45,529 nt of DNA from an uncultured Aureispira sp. (GTDB lineage: Bacteria > Bacteroidota > Bacteroidia > Chitinophagales > Saprospiraceae): positions 1 through 45,529 of the forward strand of contig CAJQQM010000210.1 in the NCBI GenBank assembly GCA_905480485.1, given 5' to 3'. The notes below the pieces were generated by a model that was not told where the DNA came from, searched no databases, and saw nothing but the letters and a program-made list of their open reading frames with translations. This document shows, one piece after another, positions 1-9,900 of this stretch. The position numbers and the translations under genes were made by a program. Within the stretch, counting starts at the first letter, position 1. Each line of letters opens with the position of its first letter.

Positions 1-36
1 AGCATTACATTTAGGACATTTTTTTGAATTTTTCAT
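1..36 (-). CDS. N-terminus of a zinc-ribbon-like protein (partial, runs off left edge)
   Basis: Read on the minus strand, an ATG at position 36 opens a frame giving MKNSKKCPKCNA before the window ends. The CPKC knuckle a few residues after the start is typical of small zinc-ribbon proteins. The start lies 15 bases downstream of the stop of the TraB-like gene, on the same strand, so the two are probably co-transcribed. Only twelve codons are visible, so the family cannot be named and a chance frame is possible. Confidence 0.45.
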   Translation of the reverse strand, partial: MKNSKKCPKCNA

Positions 37-51
37 AGTATTCTATTTTAC

Positions 52-972
52 TTATTGAACCGCCACCACCTTATATCCTTCTTTTCGCAACAAACGGATA
101 ACACCATTCTGCCCCCCGAGATGACCTGCACCTACCGCATAAAAAACCGACATTTCTTTCGACATTTCAGCAATCTGTGGTATCCATTTTTTGTTGCGGT
201 TGTCCAGCATAGCATCCTGATTGCCCATTTCATCCAAATCGCCCTGCATCGCAACAAGCATTCCGTCTACATCCTGCTGCTTGTATTTTTCGACCATTTT
301 GGCAAATTCGTTAGCCCCTGATTCGCCTTTTTTGATATTCTGAATCATTTCTACCAAGGCCTTAGCTTGTTCTTTGTAGGGTATTGTATTAAAAATCGCC
401 ATTTGTTCGGCCACTGTTTCTAAGCCTCCAAAAGACATCTCTGCTTTTCTAGCCATTCCGGTCAATTCCATTTCATACATTTTGACCGGCCCCTCGATCA
501 TTTCTTTGTACAGTAGCGATTGCAACAACATAGGCTGCCAGTTTTGAGCCATTCCAAAAGTCATCTGCGCCTCTTGCGAGTTCATTTCTTCGGTAAAATA
601 CTTCTTCACCATTTCATAATCTTCTTCCGACAACAAATCGACCAGCGATTGGTCGCCTTGCATAGGCGCTAATTGCATCATCTGCACCGCCATCGCCATT
701 GTCTGACTCATGTCTATTTCCATGACTAATTTTTTAGACTTTTTGAAGGCCTTGGCCATGTTTTTGTCCCAAAAAAAATCGGAGGCAGCAATCATATGTA
801 TCGTTCCAAAAAGATAAGAAGGCTTGATACCATTACCGGTTACTTTCCAGAGTAATGATTTGTCGAGCGAATTATCGCCTTGTGCCCCTACTTCTTGAGC
901 TTGAATAATAGAGGTGGAAACGAAAAAGAAAGCGGAGGCAAAAAGAACCGATATTTTGTTTAAAATCGACAT
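52..972 (-). CDS. TraB/GumN family protein, secreted
   Basis: The 306-residue product has a cleavable signal peptide (about residues 1-26, ending IIQAQ). Next comes the hallmark N-terminal motif LLWKVTGNGIKPSYLFGTIHM, split here as LLWKVTGNGIK and PSYLFGTIHM, and the family's C-terminal VGAGHLGGQNGVIRLLRKEG signature. Members of TraB/GumN (Tiki-like fold) use conserved GTIH and GAGH histidines and glutamates; related proteins include Tiki metalloproteases. The exact activity of bacterial members is mostly unknown. Length is normal for the family. It is followed at once by a possible zinc-ribbon gene in the same direction. The family call is firm; a protease activity would be inference only. 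Confidence 0.9.
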   Translation of the reverse strand: MSILNKISVLFASAFFFVSTSIIQAQEVGAQGDNSLDKSLLWKVTGNGIKPSYLFGTIHMIAASDFFWDKNMAKAFKKSKKLVMEIDMSQTMAMAVQMMQLAPMQGDQSLVDLLSEEDYEMVKKYFTEEMNSQEAQMTFGMAQNWQPMLLQSLLYKEMIEGPVKMYEMELTGMARKAEMSFGGLETVAEQMAIFNTIPYKEQAKALVEMIQNIKKGESGANEFAKMVEKYKQQDVDGMLVAMQGDLDEMGNQDAMLDNRNKKWIPQIAEMSKEMSVFYAVGAGHLGGQNGVIRLLRKEGYKVVAVQ

Positions 973-1034
973 ATTGTATTTTTAATAGTGAAATTGAGTT
1001 ACCTTCTAACAATGTAAATTTGATTCAAATAGTT

Positions 1035-1042
1035 CAAAATTA
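1035..1042 (-). promoter_or_regulatory. Possible Bacteroidota -7 box for the TraB-like gene
   Basis: On the minus strand the octamer TAATTTTG matches the Bacteroidota consensus TAnnTTTG fully, about 60 bases before the start codon at 972. No good TTTG -33 box is seen at the expected distance, so this is weak. Confidence 0.2.
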
Positions 1043-1103
1043 TTGCCAAAGAAGATTAAACTGCCATTTTTGCAGACGCTTTGACTGCAAAATCTGTAAT
1101 ACA

Positions 1104-4100
1104 TTACTGTTTAATAAATTGCTTTGTTCTGATAAACGCCTCATTTTTGATACTTATCCAATACAAGCCTGCAGCTTGATTGCCAAAGTGTATGCTACGC
1201 TTGTAGCTTTGTACATCTTCTAATGCTTGCCAAAAAACTTGCTGCCCCAGGCTGTTGTGAATCACAACTTCTACCCGCTGCTGCAGCTGTTCAAAGCTTA
1301 AATTTAGTTCAAATTTATCCGAAACAGGATTAGGAATAATTTGGATAGAAGCCGCTTCCGCTATCCTTTCAATGTTTACATTATCAATTACATCAACTAG
1401 CAAAGTATCCGAGTCCGTACAATTTCCGTTGGTCACAGTAAGGATAATCATTTGCTGTCCTCCAGCAGTAAAAGTATAATTTGGATTATCTAAACTTGAA
1501 TTCGTGGCATCCGGGAAAGTCCAAACAATCGTCGAGGCAGCTATCGAATTGGTACTAAAAAGATTGATGATTCCTCCTTGATTAAGAAAAATGCTGCTAC
1601 TGTTGGCGGAAGCCACGGCAACAGGCTGATTGACTTGCGGGACCGTGACAGCCCTCGAAATTTGTTGCCCTAATCCATCTACTACAATTAGGGTATAATT
1701 TCCCCCTGCTACACTAAAATTGGGGCTTTGCTGAAAACTATTCCCATTATCAATACTGTACTGATATTGACCACCTCCCCCTATTGCTACTACCTCTATA
1801 TTTCCATCAGCATTGCCACAGTTAGCCGCAACTGTATTGAAAGAAGCGTCTAATAAAATGCTTTGGTTAACACAAAAGAAAGCACTGTCCACATTGGTGT
1901 AATTGTTTCCAAAAGCGAGGGTGTCTCCGTTCCCATCTCGCACCAAATAAAAGCCACCACCGTTTGCACAGCACAATCCGTTCGACCCAACATCTAACAT
2001 CTCTAACATTAAACATCCCGAATCGACACAAACTTTGTAACTAACCCGTTGACTGTCCAAATTGCTGTACGCAAAAATAGGACTATTTAACAAGGTCGCC
2101 CCGTCTTGGTCTTTTAAGTTCCAAAATACTTCTACGGCTGCATTATCTAATTGAATATCTAAATTTATTTCGTTGGGATTAAATTCGATTGCAACCGATT
2201 TGCTAATGGTATCGTAGCCGATTGGATTTTCAACAATTAAGGTAACCGAGTAAATACCGGAGGCAGGATATAGCACCTTGGGATTGCTTAGCGTAGAACT
2301 TGCCGGTGCCCCTCCTGGAAAATACCAAGTCCAGCCCGGTGCATTGTCCACCGAAACATCGTTGAATTGAATGGAATCTGAACTGCAGGCTTGGTTGCTA
2401 TCGTAGCTAAAATTAGCCGTTGGGACTGTTGTGATTGGTGGGCTTAAAGCACTTTCCCAAAGCCCACGACCATAGGTACCGGCTCTGATTTTACCTGCTG
2501 TATAGTTAATTTCTAAATCACGGACAATCACATTTGGCAAACCATTCATGTATTGCTGCCAGCCTGCTAGGATATTATTTTTGTAATAAACCCCCAAGTC
2601 GGTCCCCACATAAAAGCCGCCTCCGGTTTGATAGGCCAAACAATTGACAGGAATATTAGGTAAATTTGCCGATATATTCGACCATGAGTTGCCTCCATCG
2701 AAAGACTCAAATATTTTTTGACCGTCTTGAAAGCCCGAGAAAGTAACCCAAAGATGCATCGGGTCGGTCGGGTGGACAGTAATAGAACTAATCGCTGCTG
2801 AGGGCAAACCACTTTTGATATCTGTCCAGTTTTGCCCAGAATCATAGGTTGCGTAAATAGAATTGTAGGTAGCCGCATAAAAATGCGTATATCCTGCAGA
2901 AGGGGCGATTGCAACATGCCGCAACAAACCTGCGTTAAAGTTTGATATTTTGGTATCACTTAACCCCTTATCCAAAGAAAAATACAGCTCGCTGTATCCC
3001 ACTAACAACATGTCATTATCTTGGGGGTTTATGGCCAAAGGAGTAACCCATGCACCGTTGCCTCCTTCTGTGGGGAAAATACTCTGAAAATTGAAGCCTC
3101 CATCGTCGGACCTTCTGAAATTGCCATATTGAGAACTTGTGTACAGCACCAGAGAATCATTAGGGCTTATTATGCAGACCATACCATCCGCCCCTCGAAT
3201 ATGTGTTGCAGTTCCATTTTCCATAATGTTGGTTCCGTTGTCTTGGGTACCGCCTATTATTTTGTTCGGCACTTGTTCCGAACCACCAATACTATAAAAT
3301 TGAGTAATATTTAATCCACTAGACAAATCCGTAAAATTATTTCCCCCATTGGTCGAAACAAAAATACCTCCGTCGCTTCCACAATACAAGCGATTACCAA
3401 GGTATTCTAAAGTATGTATATCGGCATGTACATAAGCCACTGAAGGCGGATAAACCCAATGTGTCTTGATAGTAAAACTTAAGCCACCGTCGGTCGACTT
3501 CCAAACATTAATACCGCCTACATAAATTTCTTCGGCATTGAGCGGAGATACCGTTAAAGCCATGTCGTACCAACTTTGACCTGCATCTGTATCGGAACCT
3601 GTCATATCATAAGCAAAAATATTAGGACTATTGGCCTGAAGATTGAACGACTGACCACTATTATCAGAACGATACAAGCCAAAAAAACTAGCATTGGTAT
3701 TTTTGCCACATAAAAAATATACATAGTCCGGATTGGCAGGACTAACCGCAATTTCGGAACGATTGATACTAAAATAATTGGGAAGTCCTGTATTGACTAT
3801 ATTCCAAGAATTACCGCCGTCTGTTGTTTTATAAAAAGTAGTGTTCGAAAGATACATGGTGTTAGGGTCGCCAGGCTTGAGTTCCATATCTTTCCAAACC
3901 CCAGCCAATAATAGGGTCCAGGTAGCCCCACCGTCGGTACTTTTGTGACATCCATTAGAAGAGATAATAAATAAGGTATTGTTTTGACTTGGATGCATCA
4001 ATATTTTGTAGATAGTATTGCCAAATATAGAAGAGGACCCTGTTGTAACTTCTGTCCAGGTAGCCCCGGCATCGCTACTCTTAAACATACCGACGCTGTA

Positions 4101-4694
4101 GGTATCAGAACCATCGTCGTCGCCAGTGCCAATATAAACCGTATTGCTGTTAGAGGGGTCTATAGCAATTGCCGAAACGCCCAAAGATTGAAAATCATCG
4201 GTTAGTACTGTCCAGGTGGCTCCGGCATCGGCAGATTTCCAACAGCCTCCAGCAGGCGTTCCTACATACAAAACATTAGAATTATTGGGGTCTTCTGCCA
4301 CAACATTGACACGCCCAAGCCCGGGGTTGTAGGAATAGGTTGCCCAATTGTCAGGGCCTAATGAGGTCCAGTTAGCATTGCGACTGCTTGCATTATTGGT
4401 AGGGTAGTTACGCTTGAAGGCATTGTGTTCGTCCCAGACCATTTGCAAAGGAGGACGAAACCCGTGGGGAAAAACCCTAGGTTCCCAGAAATCTTGCCAG
4501 CGCTTAAACTGTTTCCATCCATAGCCTCTTTTGTAAGGCTGATTGCCCCAATATTGATCAAAGTCTTGAATGGTTTGATGTACATTTTCAGCACGGTCTT
4601 GCATTTTAGTTGCCCATTCTTGTGCTTGAAGCCCTGAATAGCACCACACAGCGGTGCCCAAAACCATGAAAATGGTTTTAAATGATTGTAGCAT
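1104..4694 (-). CDS. Secreted BNR/sortilin-type propeller protein with PKD domains and T9SS sorting tail
   Basis: The 1196-residue product starts with a signal peptide (residues 1-25, ending GLQAQ). Residues about 100-770 carry many BNR/Asp-box-like repeats of the type SxDxGxTW (SADAGATWTVL, STDGGATWTLL, SFDGGNSWSNI), expected to fold into one or two beta-propellers. A PKD domain follows (about 775-855, TWYFPGG). Then there is a Cys-rich beta domain with GSNGLCCANGGGFYLV, a SprB-like repeat (about 975-1035, NCGNADGNIEVVAIGGGGQYQYSIDNG in pieces) and a second PKD-like domain. The C-terminus is a type A T9SS sorting domain (IIPNPVSDKFEL ... GLYWISIKN ... KQFIKQ). It is therefore probably exported across the outer membrane and attached or released by T9SS. 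Substrate is unknown; adhesion or glycan binding are possible. Confidence 0.9.
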   Translation of the reverse strand: MLQSFKTIFMVLGTAVWCYSGLQAQEWATKMQDRAENVHQTIQDFDQYWGNQPYKRGYGWKQFKRWQDFWEPRVFPHGFRPPLQMVWDEHNAFKRNYPTNNASSRNANWTSLGPDNWATYSYNPGLGRVNVVAEDPNNSNVLYVGTPAGGCWKSADAGATWTVLTDDFQSLGVSAIAIDPSNSNTVYIGTGDDDGSDTYSVGMFKSSDAGATWTEVTTGSSSIFGNTIYKILMHPSQNNTLFIISSNGCHKSTDGGATWTLLLAGVWKDMELKPGDPNTMYLSNTTFYKTTDGGNSWNIVNTGLPNYFSINRSEIAVSPANPDYVYFLCGKNTNASFFGLYRSDNSGQSFNLQANSPNIFAYDMTGSDTDAGQSWYDMALTVSPLNAEEIYVGGINVWKSTDGGLSFTIKTHWVYPPSVAYVHADIHTLEYLGNRLYCGSDGGIFVSTNGGNNFTDLSSGLNITQFYSIGGSEQVPNKIIGGTQDNGTNIMENGTATHIRGADGMVCIISPNDSLVLYTSSQYGNFRRSDDGGFNFQSIFPTEGGNGAWVTPLAINPQDNDMLLVGYSELYFSLDKGLSDTKISNFNAGLLRHVAIAPSAGYTHFYAATYNSIYATYDSGQNWTDIKSGLPSAAISSITVHPTDPMHLWVTFSGFQDGQKIFESFDGGNSWSNISANLPNIPVNCLAYQTGGGFYVGTDLGVYYKNNILAGWQQYMNGLPNVIVRDLEINYTAGKIRAGTYGRGLWESALSPPITTVPTANFSYDSNQACSSDSIQFNDVSVDNAPGWTWYFPGGAPASSTLSNPKVLYPASGIYSVTLIVENPIGYDTISKSVAIEFNPNEINLDIQLDNAAVEVFWNLKDQDGATLLNSPIFAYSNLDSQRVSYKVCVDSGCLMLEMLDVGSNGLCCANGGGFYLVRDGNGDTLAFGNNYTNVDSAFFCVNQSILLDASFNTVAANCGNADGNIEVVAIGGGGQYQYSIDNGNSFQQSPNFSVAGGNYTLIVVDGLGQQISRAVTVPQVNQPVAVASANSSSIFLNQGGIINLFSTNSIAASTIVWTFPDATNSSLDNPNYTFTAGGQQMIILTVTNGNCTDSDTLLVDVIDNVNIERIAEAASIQIIPNPVSDKFELNLSFEQLQQRVEVVIHNSLGQQVFWQALEDVQSYKRSIHFGNQAAGLYWISIKNEAFIRTKQFIKQ

Positions 4695-4801
4695 ATTTTG
4701 CTTTTGTGACGTTAGAAATAGTGTGGAACATGCTCAAAATACTACTTTATCTGACTTTGTTTTAGCTTCCGTACCAAATTTTACTATAAAATGTCGATAA
4801 T

Positions 4802-6424
4802 TTACAGCGGAAGCCTAAGGGTATCTGACACAAGATGTACACTATCCTGCCCGTTTTGAGAAACTTGGCCCATACAATACAGGTAGCGGTTTCTAGAAGC
4901 TACATAAATTTTGTTGTTGTACACAAAAGGGGTTGATTCGCATCGAATATTTTGTTGGTCAATTAGTTGATAATTTGAGCTACTGTCCATCCCAAACAAA
5001 TAGGTGCCTGTGTAGCCTGCTGCTATTATTTTGTCTTCGACAAATAATGGGGTCGAAATAGCCGGTCCTGTCTCGTATTTAAATAAGAGGCGGGGTCGAG
5101 GAAGGCGTATTTCGGGGGTAAAAGTAGCAAAAGAATCAACCGAAACGGAATCGGTATGAATAACATAAAGGAATCCATCAATTGCCGTAAAACAAGCCAA
5201 ATTAAAGTGCTTATCGTCCGAGTATCGGCTGTTGTTTGTAGCCGACCCAATAATGCCTCCTTGCCAAGAAGCATAAAGCTTATTTTCTACCGGAAAATAC
5301 CATTCTGCTGCATGCTGTGGCGCTCGAGAGGGATTTAATTTCAAGACACCACCTTTCCCGTTTATGTATTGTTTTTCTACCGCGACTAACAAACAAGAAT
5401 CGTGGGTAACAGTTGGCGTTCCGTCTATATCCGATCCTATATAATAGGACCAGTCAATTTTTTTCTTGTGCAAATGATATCCCCAAATATGCCCCGAGCC
5501 GGAAGCTAAATAAACACGATTGCCCAAAAGCACCGGCGATGCTTCTGTGACCAAGTTGCCTCCGTGTTTTTTGATATCAGAAGGAAGATATAGGGTATCC
5601 GAATTTTTAATGATTTGGGGTTGATACATTCCGTCTAGCCATTGTGTATCTGCAGGATTGGGGTTGAAGATCGTAAAAATTCCATTTTCTAAACCGATAT
5701 AAGCCGTATCATTCAGCAAAAGACAAGACGCATCGACATCCCGACTGTAACTTCTAGTTTTAACACTGTTTAAGCGCCATCGTTCTTTGCCCGTAAAATA
5801 GGATATAGCTCGCAAACTAGGCACTGCATCAGAATACAACGATTTTCCGGCTCTACTTCCTTGAATGATCAAACAGAAATCTTCTAAGCTTGTTGCTTTG
5901 TGGTTAATCCACAAAGAACCTGTACCCTTGATAACATCGTCAAATTTGTATTGCCAAACAAGGGTTCCGTCCGATGCCCTAATTTTTTTTAGATGATGAT
6001 CATAAGCCCCTTGAATTAAATAAAGTTCTCCGTTTTCTTCTACGACAAGTGGTTGACCGGTCCAACCTGCACCTGCCCACTCAAAAACTTGTTTACCCAC
6101 TCGAGTTTCTCCAATACCCAAATCGTGTTGCCACAATATTGCTAGGGTATCGGGGGGATTACTCCCGTAATAATTCCGGCTATTATTGTGCAAAAAACTG
6201 GCATTGATTAGACTAATATTGGTTGTATTATTATTGCTATCTACAAAAATTCCTTGATGTGGATTCGGTGGCGTCAATAAGGTATCTATGCTTGGACTAT
6301 CTTGCCGAAGTGGCAACGACTCGGAAGATTGAAACAAAAACACGTAGAAAATTAATAGCCCGAAAAGGACAACAAGAACCGATACAACTAAACGAGATGT
6401 TTGGGATAGTGGCATAAAGAGCAA
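4802..6424 (-). CDS. PQQ-like beta-propeller repeat protein with N-terminal membrane anchor
   Basis: The 540-residue product has one N-terminal hydrophobic segment (about residues 10-31, RLVVSVLVVLFGLLIFYVFLF in part), probably an uncleaved anchor. The rest consists of repeats of the PQQ/YncE type, alternating short GxxYxxxxDxxLYxI strands such as GELYLIQGAYDHHLKKI, NRVYLASGSGHIWGYHL, GFLYVIHTDS and NKIYVASRNRYLYCMG. This predicts a periplasmic propeller. No catalytic residues of quinoprotein dehydrogenases are recognised, so it is more likely a binding or scaffold protein. It stands alone: the upstream neighbour is divergent and the downstream gene lies 107 bases away. Confidence 0.75.
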   Translation of the reverse strand: MLFMPLSQTSRLVVSVLVVLFGLLIFYVFLFQSSESLPLRQDSPSIDTLLTPPNPHQGIFVDSNNNTTNISLINASFLHNNSRNYYGSNPPDTLAILWQHDLGIGETRVGKQVFEWAGAGWTGQPLVVEENGELYLIQGAYDHHLKKIRASDGTLVWQYKFDDVIKGTGSLWINHKATSLEDFCLIIQGSRAGKSLYSDAVPSLRAISYFTGKERWRLNSVKTRSYSRDVDASCLLLNDTAYIGLENGIFTIFNPNPADTQWLDGMYQPQIIKNSDTLYLPSDIKKHGGNLVTEASPVLLGNRVYLASGSGHIWGYHLHKKKIDWSYYIGSDIDGTPTVTHDSCLLVAVEKQYINGKGGVLKLNPSRAPQHAAEWYFPVENKLYASWQGGIIGSATNNSRYSDDKHFNLACFTAIDGFLYVIHTDSVSVDSFATFTPEIRLPRPRLLFKYETGPAISTPLFVEDKIIAAGYTGTYLFGMDSSSNYQLIDQQNIRCESTPFVYNNKIYVASRNRYLYCMGQVSQNGQDSVHLVSDTLRLPL

Positions 6425-6612
6425 AATCGATTATAGAATTAATAGGGGGCTGATAGTTTGTCTAAGTTCTGAATTTTGATTGGCATTTATCAATTTATTG
6501 TATTAAAAATGAATAAAAAACTGGCGAAACTATCGTTTGGTAACATTTTTGTCTTAGAGGAAGCGAATACATGAATACCCAAATTCTTTAGTTATTAAAT
6601 CCTAAACCCTAC

Positions 6613-6993
6613 ATGAAGTATCTTTTATTGGTTTTTATAGGGATATTTTTGGCAAGCTGCCAACATGATGCTGTCCCGGAAATCACCTTAAATGCTCAAC
6701 AACACTTTGAAGTGAACAAACGCATTTTTCAAGAAAAAATCTTATTCGAAGCCCCCTTGATAAGCCAAGAGAAAGTGCAGGTCTATATTTATGCAGGTTC
6801 TGTACATTATATCAAACAAGACGGTATAGATCAGTCAGAAATACGTTTAGATAATGCTTTCAAAAAACCCTTTTTGTTTGAAGCGGACTCCAAACTACGC
6901 TCCAAAATAAGTCCAAATATGGATTTGATTGTTCGATATTACATCAAAAATGGTGCGCAGCATCTGGTCGAGGTACGCAAAAAGACCCTATAA
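6613..6993 (+). CDS. Small lipoprotein of unknown function
   Basis: The 126-residue product has a type II signal peptide with lipobox LASC (lipidated Cys16, MKYLLLVFIGIFLASC). The mature part is about 110 residues, hydrophilic, with no recognised domain; the end is rich in Lys/Arg. Its stop codon overlaps the end of the convergent tape-measure gene by six bases, with no terminator between them. Function is not known. Co-occurrence with the eCIS genes may be accidental. Confidence 0.75.
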   Translation: MKYLLLVFIGIFLASCQHDAVPEITLNAQQHFEVNKRIFQEKILFEAPLISQEKVQVYIYAGSVHYIKQDGIDQSEIRLDNAFKKPFLFEADSKLRSKISPNMDLIVRYYIKNGAQHLVEVRKKTL

Positions 6994-9900
6994 AAGTTTC
7001 CATTCTACCGATACAAATTTTTGTAACCAAGGTAAATTAATAAAGGTAAACCCCCAAGGAAGCGACTTTAGAAGTACATCAAAAGGTTTTTTAGTAACAT
7101 GAATTAACCATCGGTCTTCTGTTTCTTCGATGGTTCCTTCTCGTATCAAAAAAGACCCCCTAAAAGAATTGGGAGACATCGATTTCATCTTTGGCCAGTT
7201 TTTAATGGCCCCCATCAATAAACCTTCTGCCATTTTCAATTCACCGGGCAAAAACTCTACTCCAAAGGGGACCGGTTCGCTTATCGGAAATTTACAAAAT
7301 ACTTTATTAAGCAATAATTCGTTTTCAGGCGCCTGTGTTTTGCCTGTCGCCAAATATTGTAATAGATGTATTGCCTTGTATTGTGCTTCTATGCTCACAA
7401 ACTCTTTTTTATCTACATACTTTAAGGCTTTAAACAACCGAGACAAATAAGGCCACAACAGCACTAATCCTGCATTATATATAATTAAAGGCTCTTTAAC
7501 CTCTTGTGGGACCGGTGGCTTTTTTTTCCGCTTTGATTTTTTGACCACTGCTTCTTTGGGCTCCTCAAGGGCTTCTATTTTTTCTATTTCGTCTAAAATA
7601 AAGGCTTTTTCTTGTTCTTTTTCTTCTTTTTCCTGCTGTTTTTCTGCCTTAGTTTCGAGCAACTTAATACGGGTCTTGTTGTGTATTGAGTAGGCATAAC
7701 GTTTTCTTTCATTCTCTAAACCAACAAATGCTTGACGAATATTTTGCCGCATCTGCGTCAAATCTTTCTGAGCTGAATTATTACGTGCTTCTTTGAGCAA
7801 ATTATCTATCTCCCCCAATTGAAAGGCATTCAATCGATTGGTTCTCTGAGCAATTGATTCAAGGTCCTCGAGGGTCTTTGCCGAAGTTAATTCAGCCATT
7901 AATTGTTGTTGCCCCTCTGAAATAGTGCGCGCTAATGCCAAAATATTTTGTTGTTCAATACGCAACAGTTCATTGTAAATTTCTGTTTGCCCAAGTCGAA
8001 CATCTTCCGTTAGACCCTGTAGATTATTTTGATAATAAGCATCCAAGGCGTCCCATTGTTTCCAAAGTTGACTAGGAGAAGTTTGGCCAATTTGTTGAAG
8101 CAATTTTCGCTGACCTTCGTCTATCTTAGCATTTTTTAGTGCTACTTGAATGTCTTTTACATTTTTTAGATAAGGCTGTAGGACTTTTAGGGCCTTTGCT
8201 TGATAAGATGGGTCTTTACAGCCTAAAATAGCCGTTTCTAAGCCTTGCAAAAAGCGACTATTAGATTGTTCTTTATTGCTAAGCTGTTTCAATAAAGCGT
8301 CCATTTTACCAAAGGCAGAATCGGCCTCAGATGTTATGTAATCTAGCATTTCAAGCTGTTGTTCCTTGAGCGACAAAGGATTTTTTGGGGCTTCTTCTAG
8401 GGCTTCTTGTGCAACCTCCTGTTCCGTTGCGATTTGTTGATCTAAACGATCAATTGTTCTTTGCAAATTACTTAAATCCGTTTCTATTGCTCTAAGAAGG
8501 GGCGGGCGCTGTTGCTTAAGTAATTTTATCTGCACTTTTGCCAAGGCCAACTTTCTATTTTTTTCGATGGATTGCAAGGCATCCATTTTAACCGCTTTAA
8601 GTTGTTCCACTTGTTCTTCTAGCTTGGCAATTAATTGGTCTAAATCCGAAAGCTTGTACGCTTTGTCCGGAAGTCCATACGACTCTGCATTTTCTTCGGC
8701 TAATATGGCTGAATATGCTTTACTATAATCGGTATAGTCTTTGGCTAGACCCTCCATTTGTTGTTGCAAATTGCTATTTACTTGCTGATCTGTCGAATTT
8801 TTCTGTGTTTCCTTTAGCACTTGAATCTCTAACATCAACAGCGACAATAACCAACTCGATTTAGCCCCTCCTTTTTGTAAAATTTTTTGTTTCCACTCCA
8901 ATAATATCCCAATCGTTTTTCGGCCGCTATGCTGTTTTTGAAGCATCAAAAGGGCTTTTAGGAACTCCGAAATTTCGAAACTATTTTGTTGGTTTGTATT
9001 AAAAAATAAAAGTAAAGCATCTTTTTCGGCATAAAGGTTTGGGTCTTCATACATCCTTGCAAAATCCTTAAAGTAGCGCTGTGTCAAAAGATATGCCTTG
9101 GGTTTGATTAAATAAACAAGCTCCCAAAAAGCTGCAGGAGAAAGCTCTTTGACTAAAACAGTTCTTGCATTCGCCAAGCGCAAAAGCTTACTGATTGCGG
9201 TTTTGGTACTTTCTTTGTTTTTTTGAATTTGTTCAAAGAGTAACTTTTCAAATGCTGCCGCATTGTTGTATTGAAATTTTTTGGCTTTGTCATTAATGTA
9301 GCCGTTTGCCAAATACTCGGTTAATAGTGCTAGTTTTTGAGCATCCGTCAGTTCTAGCCCCATTTCTTTTTCTAATTGCTTCCTTTTTTGTACAATTAAT
9401 TCACGTTCTACGGCAGCAAGTTCTTTGTCTTTGGTCAGAAGACGGTTCCAGGCTTCAAAAGGCTGTAAATCTCCTTTCTTTTGTTTTATAATGTTGAAAC
9501 TATATTCGAGAAGTTGCCGAGGGGCTAATTGGTATAAGCGTGCCGTTTGTAAGCTAATATCACGGTATAAATTGGCCGCACTAAAGCTTTTTTTGTTACT
9601 CAATAAATATTCAAACAGCAATCCCCACTTAAATTTCTTTCGGTCGGTTCCTTTTAGCTGTTCAAAACCCTGGGAAAAATGTAATTTATCCAACAAATCG
9701 GCCATCGCAAAAACAACACTATTTTGCGTAGGATATAGGTTTTTGACAACCTGTCGAAATGACCCTTCAGAAAGCTGATTAATTACCCTTTCCCATACCA
9801 CAGGATATTTTCCAATTTGCTGAAAGGTACCCTTTAATTTGTCGGGGCTTTCTCTACTAAATTCTTCAAAAAGTTCGCTAATAGTTTGTCGCGGAAAATC

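Noticed and set aside
3021-4205. Plus-strand frames inside the large BNR-repeat gene
   Set aside because: They are antisense to a clearly real protein with intact domains and have no recognisable features.
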